Below, piece by piece: positions 1 to 5,031 of a stretch of 5,874 bases of DNA. Each line of letters opens with the position of its first letter. The first letter of the stretch is position 1. The stretch spans positions 1 to 5,874 of the forward strand of contig QMMZ01000151.1 in the NCBI GenBank assembly GCA_003647525.1, in the 5' to 3' direction. The notes below the pieces were generated by a model. The model saw only the letters and a program-made list of their open reading frames with translations, had not been told where the DNA came from and did no database searches. A program made the position numbers and the translations under genes. Source of the DNA: Deltaproteobacteria bacterium (lineage in GTDB: Bacteria > Desulfobacterota > Desulfobacteria > Desulfobacterales > ETH-SRB1).

Positions 1-464
1 ATGTTTTCCGTCAGGCCAAGTCTTTTTGAAATCCTTGCCACATGAGTATCCACAGCTATCCCCGGAATTCCAAAAGCACTGCCCAAAACAACATTTGCTG
101 TTTTGCGCCCTACCCCCGGCAGTTTTATCAATTCATCCAATGAGTCAGGGACATTGCCTTTGTGTTTCTCAATCAATATCCTCGAACTGTTTTTGATATT
201 CTTTGCCTTGTTTCTGAAAAAACCGGTTGGACGGATCAGTTCCTCAATTGTCTTATTGGAGGCATTGGCGAAATCGTAAGGAGTTTTCAGGTTTTTAAAT
301 AATTCTTTTGTTACTGAATTAACCTGTTTATCCGTACACTGGGCGGAAAGCATGGTTGCCACAAGAAGCTCAAAGGGATCTCTGTGTTTAAGCTGTGTCT
401 TGACATTTGGAAAGGTCGTTCTTAGTATTTTACGAATCTTATCTGAACGTGTTTTAATATTCAT
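1..464 (-). CDS. nth: Endonuclease III (bifunctional DNA glycosylase/AP lyase), 3' end cut by window edge
   Basis: This is the base-excision-repair enzyme that removes oxidised pyrimidines from DNA and nicks the abasic site by beta-elimination; it acts in the cytoplasm on the nucleoid. Translating the minus strand from the ATG at 464-462 gives 154 residues to the window edge, beginning MNIKTRSDKIRKIL. The helix-hairpin-helix segment LPGVGRKTANVVLG is at residues 115-128. It contains the catalytic lysine (K121, equivalent to E. coli K120), and the catalytic aspartate is in VDTHVAR (D139, equivalent to D138). The early LLVATMLSAQCTD block (residues 33-45) is also typical, with Cys where many homologues have Ala. 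The C-terminal roughly 55 residues, including the four-cysteine [4Fe-4S] loop, lie outside the window, so the cluster cannot be checked. The start is chosen because the family N-terminus fits it. The only upstream purine stretch is a weak AAGATAG. The gene is divergent from the thiolase, with 17 bp between starts. Confidence 0.95.
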   Translation of the reverse strand, partial: MNIKTRSDKIRKILRTTFPNVKTQLKHRDPFELLVATMLSAQCTDKQVNSVTKELFKNLKTPYDFANASNKTIEELIRPTGFFRNKAKNIKNSSRILIEKHKGNVPDSLDELIKLPGVGRKTANVVLGSAFGIPGIAVDTHVARISKRLGLTEN

Positions 465-481
465 CACTATCTTGTATTGTT
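465..481. promoter_or_regulatory. 17-bp divergent gap between nth and the thiolase gene
   Basis: The two start codons (464 on minus, 482 on plus) are only 17 bp apart. No strong Shine-Dalgarno sequence is visible for either gene, and no -35/-10 pair fits inside the gap. The promoters must therefore overlap the opposite gene's 5' coding sequence, or the transcripts are nearly leaderless. This is a positional inference; no promoter motif is claimed. Confidence 0.35.
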
Positions 482-1477
482 ATGACATTATCTTTAAAAA
501 AAGTTCGTGCATTGGGTCTAAGCTCGGGAGGTTTAGACAGCATCCTGTCGGCGCTAATTCTGCGTGATCAGGGTATAGAGGTTGAATGGATATCTTTTGA
601 AACACCATTTTTCTCATCAGCAAAGGCACGGCAGGCTGCATACAAAACAAAAATACCTGTAACAATAAAAAATATCACTCAGGTCTATCTTAAAATGCTG
701 AAAAATCCCCCATGCGGATACGGAAAACATATGAATCCCTGCATGGACTGCCATGCTCTGATGTTCAGACTTGCAGGCAAAATAATGAAAAACAAAGGCT
801 TTAATTTTGTTTTCAGCGGCGAAGTGCTTGGCCAGCGCCCCATGTCTCAGACTAAAGCATCTCTTCGTTATGTGGAAAGACATTCGGACATTGACGGCTA
901 TATACTTCGGCCTTTGAGCGCCAAAAGGCTGCCTTTAACCATTCCTGAAAAAGAAGGTTTCGTAAACAGGGAGCTGCTGCTCGATATTTCCGGAAGATCA
1001 CGCAAGCCCCAGATAAAACTCGCTGAAAAATTCGGCATTACAGAATATCCTAATCCGGCAGGAGGCTGTCTTCTTACTGATAAAGGATATTCAGCCCGCC
1101 TCAAGGATCTTTTTGAACACCAGAGCACATACACTGAAAAAGAACTGCATCTGTTGAAGTATGGCAGACATCTTCGTTTTGACAATAATACAAAACTAAT
1201 TATAGGACGTACCAAACAGGATAATGAAAAAATAATAAAATATCGCAACCCATCCAGGGATACGATTATAAAAGTAAAAGATTTCCCGGGCCCGATAGTT
1301 ATAGTACCGCACAGAGCAAGTAAAGACATTATCATAAAGGCGGCATCAATCTGCGCGGGTTACAGCAAAGCGCCAGGCAATACAAAGGTTGATGTGCAGG
1401 TTGTTAACTCGTGCGGAAGTGAAATAATAAAAGTAACAGCAATATCTCCGGAAAAAGTCAAAGAGCTCTTAATCTAA
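482..1477 (+). CDS. PP-loop tRNA thiouridine synthetase-like protein (ThiI/MnmA type) with C-terminal NFACT-R-like RNA-binding domain
   Basis: The protein has 331 residues. The ATP-pyrophosphatase loop SGGLDS (15-20) starts an adenylating domain of the class that activates a tRNA uridine for sulfur insertion. The CGYGKHMNPCMDCH stretch (C78, C87, C90) resembles the NPC-x-x-C segment of ThiI/MnmA-like enzymes. GEVLGQRPMSQ (113-123) matches the GE-LGQ signature of the ThiI PP-loop domain, and PAGGCLLTD (192-200) supplies a further cysteine, C196. C87/C90 plus C196 could be a catalytic pair or could hold a [4Fe-4S] cluster, as in several cluster-dependent tRNA thiolases; this is inference. Residues about 225-315 (LKYGRHLRF, IIGRTKQDNEKI, VKDFPGPIVIV, AASICAGYSKAPGNTKVDVQV) follow the NFACT-R pattern, i.e. 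GR-N, KD-PG-V, then AA-YSKA-KV-VD, so the tail probably binds tRNA. There is no N-terminal THUMP/NFLD region, so this is not canonical ThiI. Stop TAA at 1475-1477 overlaps the rlmN stop. The target uridine (s4U8 or s2U34) cannot be read from sequence. Confidence 0.85.
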   Translation: MTLSLKKVRALGLSSGGLDSILSALILRDQGIEVEWISFETPFFSSAKARQAAYKTKIPVTIKNITQVYLKMLKNPPCGYGKHMNPCMDCHALMFRLAGKIMKNKGFNFVFSGEVLGQRPMSQTKASLRYVERHSDIDGYILRPLSAKRLPLTIPEKEGFVNRELLLDISGRSRKPQIKLAEKFGITEYPNPAGGCLLTDKGYSARLKDLFEHQSTYTEKELHLLKYGRHLRFDNNTKLIIGRTKQDNEKIIKYRNPSRDTIIKVKDFPGPIVIVPHRASKDIIIKAASICAGYSKAPGNTKVDVQVVNSCGSEIIKVTAISPEKVKELLI

Positions 1478-2520
1478 TTCATTGCATTTGCACTTAGCTG
1501 TCCACATGCTGCCGATATATCCTCGCCCTTGCTGCGGCGGACCATAGTAATGCAGCCCTTTCTATTCAGAATTTCCCTGAAGTTACTTATTGCTGATTCT
1601 TCCGGTCGCCTGAAGTCACTGCCCTCGTGTTCATTAAAGGGTATAAGATTGATTTTTGAGCGTATTCCTTTCAGCAGCTCAGCAAGCTGGTTTGCGTTTT
1701 CTTCTGAATCATTTATTCCCTTTATCAGAATATATTCGAACGTTATTTTGCTGCCCGGTCTTAAATTATACCCTCGGCATGCATCAAGCAACTCTTCTAT
1801 TGGATATTTCTTGTTTACAGGCATAAGAAAGTCACGAGTTTTATTATCTGTTGCATTTAATGATACTGCAAGGTTAACCCTTGTTTCATTTCCCAAAGAC
1901 AAAAGTTTTGATACAAGACCCGCTGTAGAGACCGTAACCCTGCGGCTCGAAAATCCAAGTCCAAAATCAGCTTCAGTAATAGTGTGAATAGCTTTTATAA
2001 CATTTTGGAAATTAGCCAGAGGTTCTCCCATTCCCATAAAAACAATATTTGTAATGCGTTTTGAGCTGATTTGATCTTTTAAGATGTCTCGTACCTGAGC
2101 TACTATTTCACTTTTTGATAAATTGCGCACAAAACCGCCTTTTGCGGTAAGACAGAATCTGCAATCCTGTGCACAGCCCACCTGACTTGATATACAAAGT
2201 GTATAATGATCCTTTTCCGGAATCAGCACACTCTCAATATGATTTCCGTCTTCAAGTCTAAAAAGGTACTTTCTGGAACCATCCTGCGATTTTTCAATTT
2301 GAATTCCATCAAGTCGGTTAATGGTAAAATTAAGAAAAAGCAGTTTTCTGATCTCTTTCCCAAGATCTGTCATTATATCAAATGTGTCTGCCTGGCGGTT
2401 GTAAATCCATTTAAGGATCTGTCCTGCGCGATAATTCTCTATGTCATGATCTTCAAGCCATGAAGCCAGTTGTTCTCCGGTTAACTCTTTAATATCTGTT
2501 TTGTTTATTGAATTTGTCAT
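1474..2520 (-). CDS. rlmN: Dual-specificity 23S rRNA A2503 / tRNA A37 C2-methyltransferase (radical SAM)
   Basis: RlmN uses radical S-adenosylmethionine chemistry and a methylated cysteine to place a methyl group on C2 of A2503 in 23S rRNA and of A37 in some tRNAs, supporting translational fidelity. The 348-residue product is close to the usual family length. The cluster motif CAQDCRFC gives C116, C120 and C123. C109 in LCISSQVGC sits seven residues before the motif, as E. coli C118 does. C339 in GEDISAACGQL corresponds to the methyl-carrying C355. GMGEP (163-167), the SAM-binding region, and VSTAGLV (197-203) are also present, and RRVTVSTAG and INLIPFNEHEG are family hallmarks. All catalytic residues are intact. 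The ATG at 2520-2518 gives the expected N-terminus; the upstream sequence (purine-rich AAAAAGTATAAATA) has no real Shine-Dalgarno. The gene's 5' flank is occupied by an inverted-repeat element beginning 15 bp from the start. It converges on the thiolase with a 4-nt overlap. Confidence 0.97.
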   Translation of the reverse strand: MTNSINKTDIKELTGEQLASWLEDHDIENYRAGQILKWIYNRQADTFDIMTDLGKEIRKLLFLNFTINRLDGIQIEKSQDGSRKYLFRLEDGNHIESVLIPEKDHYTLCISSQVGCAQDCRFCLTAKGGFVRNLSKSEIVAQVRDILKDQISSKRITNIVFMGMGEPLANFQNVIKAIHTITEADFGLGFSSRRVTVSTAGLVSKLLSLGNETRVNLAVSLNATDNKTRDFLMPVNKKYPIEELLDACRGYNLRPGSKITFEYILIKGINDSEENANQLAELLKGIRSKINLIPFNEHEGSDFRRPEESAISNFREILNRKGCITMVRRSKGEDISAACGQLSANAMN

Positions 2521-2534
2521 TATTTATACTTTTT

Positions 2535-2678
2535 GTAACCGTTCACGGAACGTTAAAATTGGAAATTTAGCTTTCATGCTTTTGTACTGTTCTTCCCTAT
2601 TTCCGATTTCCAATTTCTATTTTAATCTCTCCCTAATTTCTACTTTCCAATTTCAAGTTTCAAGCCGTGAACGGCTAC
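2535..2678. mobile_element. MITE-like element, 144 bp, with 14-bp terminal inverted repeats
   Basis: The ends GTAACCGTTCACGG (2535-2548) and CCGTGAACGGCTAC (2665-2678) are inverted copies matching at 13 of 14 bases; the core CCGTTCACGG is perfect. Immediately outside are TACTTTTT (2527-2534) and TACTTTGT (2679-2686), which match at 7 of 8 positions and could be a target-site duplication. The interior has no gene and is an A/T-rich series of TTTCCAATTTC-like blocks, with one inverted copy near the left end (AAATTGGAAATTT, 2556-2568). The structure fits a non-autonomous miniature element or a large hairpin repeat. The matching autonomous transposase is not known to me, and the A/T-rich flank makes a chance duplication possible. 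Confidence 0.6.
2556..2663. repeat. Degenerate TTTCCAATTTC-type repeats inside the inverted-repeat element
   Basis: Blocks such as TTTCCGATTTCCAATTTC (2600-2617 region), CTAATTTC (2633-2640), TACTTTCCAATTTCAAG (2641-2657) and the opposite-strand copy AAATTGGAAATTT near 2556-2568 recur at irregular 10-25 bp spacing. Read on the minus strand they are GAAATTGGAAA units. The left copy can pair with the right copies, extending the stem of the surrounding element. I recall similar GAAATTGG-rich intergenic repeats from other deltaproteobacteria, but this needs a search. Confidence 0.45.
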
Positions 2679-2765
2679 TACTTTGTTAATGGATTCAGCA
2701 ATTCTAATTTGGAAGATGTTGATTTACATCTTTATTATCCAGAAGGATCGAATGCGCTGTTCTGA
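2667..2765 (+). other. Short open frame of unknown origin, possibly a gene remnant
   Basis: From GTG at 2667, inside the right terminal repeat, a plus-strand frame runs 32 codons to TGA at 2763-2765. It reads VNGYYFVNGFSNSNLEDVD and ends HLYYPEGSNALF. The composition (aromatics, Asn, Gly, acidic residues) resembles a globular or secreted protein fragment more than random A/T-rich sequence. There is no ribosome-binding site, the start lies in the repeat, and I recognise no family. It overlaps the start of the transposase fragment in another frame. It may be the tail of a gene cut by the element, or chance. Confidence 0.2.
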
Positions 2766-2990
2766 AGAGATAGAAAAGAAAATTTTACTCAAACGAAAGC
2801 TCACAGAGTTTTCTTTTGACAATATGGTGAAACATTTTCGCTCTTTGATATCTGATTTCCCTGACAAGCGTACCGGGGCAAATTCTTATTATACCATTGA
2901 AGATGCGGCGTTGGGCGCTTTTTCTGTTTTTTTTACTCAGAGCCCATCTTTCTAGCATTTCAAGATACTATGCAAAAAGCTTTTTTCTAA
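2752..2990 (+). pseudogene. Transposase N-terminal fragment, frameshifted and truncated
   Basis: The frame starting at ATG 2752 (preceded by AGAAGGA) gives 67 residues beginning MRCSEEIEKKILL and ending in a segment with DFPDKRTGANSYYTIEDAAL and GAFSVFFTQSPSF, stopping at TAG 2953-2955. The pattern PD-R-G followed by a short helix and FF-QSPSF is the N-terminus of a group of DDE transposases often labelled ISNCY-like. The homologous text continues in another frame directly after the stop as LAFQDTMQKAFF (2952-2987, stop 2988-2990), so a single lost T in the CTTTCT stretch at about 2948-2952 explains the premature stop. Everything downstream, including any DDE catalytic residues, is gone. This is a dead 5' piece of an insertion sequence; no insertion ends can be identified. 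The upstream ATG at 2683 in the same frame adds a non-homologous tail and is not preferred. Confidence 0.7.
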
Positions 2991-3000
2991 ACAGTTAGCT

Positions 3001-3150
3001 TCAGTTGTTCGAAAGCAGGGATTTATAATATTCGCTCGTTTCAGCCATCGGCAGTCTCTCAAACAGCAAAAACCGATACTTCTCCGGCAATGATTTACCT
3101 TCCTCCAGATACCGATTGATATCTCTTATCTCATTATCCGTCAGTTTTAT
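3001..3150 (-). pseudogene. Fragment resembling the N-terminus of a type III restriction-modification methyltransferase (Mod)
   Basis: A minus-strand frame ending at TGA 3003-3001 encodes 49 residues from 3150, including LTDNEIRDINRYLEEGK and SLPEKYRFLLFE. In site-specific adenine methyltransferases of the type III Mod class, this text is found at the extreme N-terminus and is normally followed by a DKREVELVW-like block. Here it changes after LLFE into RLPMAETSEYYKSLLSNN and stops, so the SAM-binding and DPPY motifs are missing. No ATG, GTG or TTG opens the frame where the homology begins. The codon at 3150-3148 is ATA where ATG would be expected, and AAAAGG lies about 10 nt upstream, suggesting the start was lost by one base change. 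It overlaps the last codons of the AlbA_2-type gene in another frame, as translationally coupled genes do. The origin of the last 18 residues is unclear. Confidence 0.55.
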
Positions 3151-3380
3151 CTGTGAGCCTTTTCAGTTCCTTCTTTCCTTTATCTGTCAGCCGGTATTCT
3201 TGCAGACTACTTTGAGGTTTGTCCGGGATTGTATAAGCAATCATTTGAGTTTCAACCAGACTTCTAACGGTTTCATCAAGATGACGATAGGTTTTTTTAT
3301 GGCCAAAAGAGATAGCCATTTCTTTTTTTGAATGCTCTTTTTCCTTCAATAAACGCAATATCTGTATACTTAATGTCTCT

Positions 3381-3428
3381 GACTCTACCCCTGACTCTAC
3401 CCCTGACTCTACCCCTGACTCTACCCCT
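3381..3428. repeat. Four perfect tandem copies of a 12-bp unit (GACTCTACCCCT)
   Basis: Units begin at 3381, 3393, 3405 and 3417, with a partial fifth GACT at 3429. On the minus strand each unit encodes Gly-Val-Glu-Ser, giving GVESGVESGVESGVES between the ATP-binding module and the C-terminal winged helix. Because the unit is a multiple of three, copy-number slippage would change linker length without changing frame. Similar short peptide repeats occur at the same place in relatives of this family. Confidence 0.9.
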
Positions 3429-3623
3429 GACTTTGATTGTATAAAAGCTTCTTTACTTTCCTTTAGTTGTTTAATGTATTGAGGATGAATTTTCAAAGTT
3501 GTCAAAAAATAACTTCTGTCATCATCGGTTTCAAACAATGCCGGCGGCGAACCGTTTGCTTTCATGGCTCTGATTATTTTGGGTATTCCGGTACACCTTC
3601 CTTCGGTCATCTTCAGTTCTTTG

Positions 3624-3629
3624 AAAAAA
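3624..3629 (-). other. Frameshift site: homopolymer of six T on the coding (minus) strand
   Basis: The coding sequence reads GAG TTT TTT CAA AGA; with one T fewer it reads GAG TTT TTC AAA GAA CTG, i.e. E-F-F-K-E-L, which restores family homology. A +1 change is needed. Six T is a common place for a replication slip or a sequencing/assembly error. It is short for efficient transcriptional slippage, and no stop codon or stimulatory structure typical of programmed +1 shifting is obvious. Confidence 0.8.
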
Positions 3630-4802
3630 CTCGCCGATCCTTCGGTTACGGTATCTTCGGGCAACAAACTTTCCTTTCGCAATATCAGACTGTTTGATTG
3701 ACCGGTCAGGTCCCGGAAAACTCAGGATCTCTATCCTGTCCGGATGAATTCTATTTTCTACGGGTTCCCTGACATCATAGCCTCTATGGTACATGGCATT
3801 GACAATGCTTTCCTCAAGAGCAACATAGGAATAATTGAAATATCGGATCGCCTCTGCCTGATCAGGCACTTTCCGAACATACTCTTTTAAGATTACATTT
3901 TTCAGATAGGTCAGCACATCACGAACCTGCTGGTGTATCGGGCCTTGAAATATTTTTTCATCAAGCCTGTCATCTCCAGGCGTTTCCGGGAACTGTACCA
4001 ATTCAATCTGGGACATTAGAATTAACTTCTGCGGCAGGTCGTTAAAAAACAGCAATCCCACATTACGCGGTTTTATATATTCGCTTGTGCCTTCAACAAT
4101 CATCATCTGTTTGCAGAGCTGCTCAAAAGGCATGTCCGCAGACTGTTTGTATAGTTCGCTTCCGACTTCACTTAAAAACGCCTGTATAAGCGTCAGCTTC
4201 AGATCGGTAATTTCCGAAGAATGATGGATACGGTCATCAAAAGGTATGGCTCCTGCAAGGGCAATCAGTTCTTTCTGCTCTTCAGTCCTTGCCTTTACGG
4301 TATTTGAGAATCTTCTGATATAATAAGCACACTGATTGTCTTTTTTCCCAAGAGACAGAGGCGCCTGATACGGCCTGTTCTGGCCGCCCGGCACCCAGAT
4401 AATCAGAATATGTTTTCCCCTGAATACAACCGGTTCAACAACAGGGAAGAAATTGGGCTTTAAAAAGTTGCACAGGTTTAGCAGCTCTTTTTGAATGGTG
4501 TCTATTTTTTCAGGCATCAACCCTTTGGGCGGAAAAGCAGGCTTTCCATTTTCCTCTTCAATTCCCACAATTATGTACCCGCCTCCCCAATTGTTAATAT
4601 CATTGGAAAAAGCGCAGATAGTATGCAGTATCTTTTCAGGATTCCATCCAGCCTTGAATTCCAGCCGTTCCCATTCAACAACCTGGCCTGTTAATAAATT
4701 ATCTATGTTTATCGGTAATGCCATTTTAGCTCACTTCAAACTTTAGTCACTTCTTTAATCTAAGGGCTCGCACAAAAATAAGTCCGCAATTTTAAATGAA
4801 AT

Positions 4803-4825
4803 GGGTCAATAGTAGACTTTGACCC
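4803..4825. repeat. Palindromic GGGTCAA repeat, copy 1
   Basis: The 23-bp site begins GGGTCAA and ends TTTGACCC, so its ends pair (GGGTCA/TGACCC) around GTAGAC. It shares its first half with the copy at 4907-4929. Such paired GGGTCAA/TAGAC elements resemble REP-type intergenic repeats, which in some bacteria are mobilised by IS200-like (RAYT) transposases. No such transposase is in the window. Confidence 0.6.
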
Positions 4826-4890
4826 AAGTCCCTCTCAATATTTTTCTGATTTTTTATCTTTATTCTTAAACTTCTATGCCCCCGTTGAAT

Positions 4891-4929
4891 TTTGACCAAT
4901 CAACAAGGGTCAAACGTAGACCCGACCCC
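4891..4929. repeat. GGGTCAA repeat, copy 2, with adjoining inverted TTTGACC
   Basis: Positions 4907-4929 read GGGTCAA, then GTAGACCC and GACCCC, aligning with copy 1 (4803-4825) apart from a one-base gap and a few substitutions. In addition TTTGACC at 4891-4897 pairs with GGTCAAA at 4908-4914 across a 10-nt loop. The two copies, in direct orientation about 104 bp apart, may mark the ends of a small element or be two independent REP-like insertions. Confidence 0.6.
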
Positions 4930-5006
4930 AGTTCTCATATATTTGTCATCACACTTTCTGCTGGTTCGTGTACGTCGGTATCGCATAGTTGTAGCCGTAA
5001 TCGTAG

Positions 5007-5031
5007 GTTGGGTTAAGCGAAGCAACCCAAC
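5007..5031. repeat. Hairpin repeat GTTGGGTT...AACCCAAC with GCGAAGC in the loop
   Basis: GTTGGGTT (5007-5014) pairs perfectly with AACCCAAC (5024-5031) around AAGCGAAGC. The loop contains GCGAAGC, a sequence known to form an unusually stable DNA mini-hairpin with a GAA loop. GTAGGTTGGGTT...AACCCAAC hairpins are familiar dispersed intergenic repeats in many bacterial genomes (recognised from memory). Here it lies exactly where the methyltransferase reading frame loses homology and supplies its stop codon. Confidence 0.75.

Larger units (their letters stand above)
3134..4724 (-). pseudogene. AlbA_2 (Schlafen-type) DNA-binding / GHKL-like ATP-binding protein, interrupted by a frameshift
   Basis: The gene is split into two overlapping frames, 4724-3531 (397 codons) and a second one ending at 3134. 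Homology passes from the first to the second at GEFF/KELKMTEGR, so the intended protein is about 529 residues. Residues 15-145 form the AlbA_2 domain, with LEFKAGW (21-27), the ICAFSND-GGGYIIVGI stretch (36-55) and YYIRR (134-138). Residues about 295-440 resemble the HATPase_c_4/GHKL module: EESIVNAMYHRGYD (304-317), IHPDRIEILSFPGP (326-339) and, after the shift, EGRCTGIPKI. A Cys replaces the usual Gly in EGRGTG. Four GVES repeats (about 433-448) link to a C-terminal winged-helix-like region, ILRLLKEK to YRLTDKGKKELKRL. Such COG2865-type proteins often sit inside restriction-modification loci, and their exact role is unsettled. ATG 4724 is preceded by GAAGTGAG. Upstream on the same strand is a truncated methyltransferase and downstream a Mod fragment. 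It is non-functional unless the shift is bypassed or is a sequencing error. Confidence 0.85.
4725..5006. other. 280-bp spacer with repeats only
   Basis: The spacer lies between the AlbA_2-type gene and the truncated methyltransferase. It holds two related GGGTCAA-type repeats (listed separately) and otherwise A/T-rich sequence with stops in all frames. Its right part (about 4935-5006) is more G/C-rich and joins the hairpin repeat. I could not identify a confident promoter for the AlbA_2-type gene: weak TTGACC and TAGATT hexamers on the minus strand upstream of it do not have suitable spacing. Confidence 0.5.

Noticed and set aside
898..1335. Minus-strand frame of 145 codons inside the thiolase gene
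   Set aside because: It lies antisense to a well-supported coding sequence, has no recognisable motif, and has a composition typical of a shadow frame.
1529..1987. Plus-strand frame of 152 codons opposite rlmN
   Set aside because: rlmN is complete with all catalytic residues on the other strand; this frame has no homology or ribosome-binding site and is a shadow.
2713..2732. Hairpin AAGATGT/ACATCTT as a regulatory site or insertion-sequence end
   Set aside because: The stem is 7 bp, A/T-rich and unsupported by any paired copy; chance is likely.
3381..3428. CRISPR-like or intergenic tandem array
   Set aside because: The units are 12 bp with no spacers and lie in frame inside a coding region, encoding GVES repeats.
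3618..3632. Programmed ribosomal frameshifting to join the two halves
   Set aside because: The required shift is +1 (or -2), there is no adjacent stop or rare codon typical of +1 sites, and no clear stimulatory structure. Mutation or sequencing error is simpler.
3134..3682. Independent 182-residue gene starting at ATG 3682
   Set aside because: Its first ~18 residues lack homology and overlap the upstream frame. The homologous part begins exactly at the T6 frameshift, so it is the 3' half of the AlbA_2-type gene.
5007..5031. Rho-independent terminator for the methyltransferase
   Set aside because: The stem is strong but no T-run follows on the minus strand (the next bases are CTACGATTACGG), and the hairpin overlaps the stop codon. 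It resembles a dispersed repeat more than a terminator.
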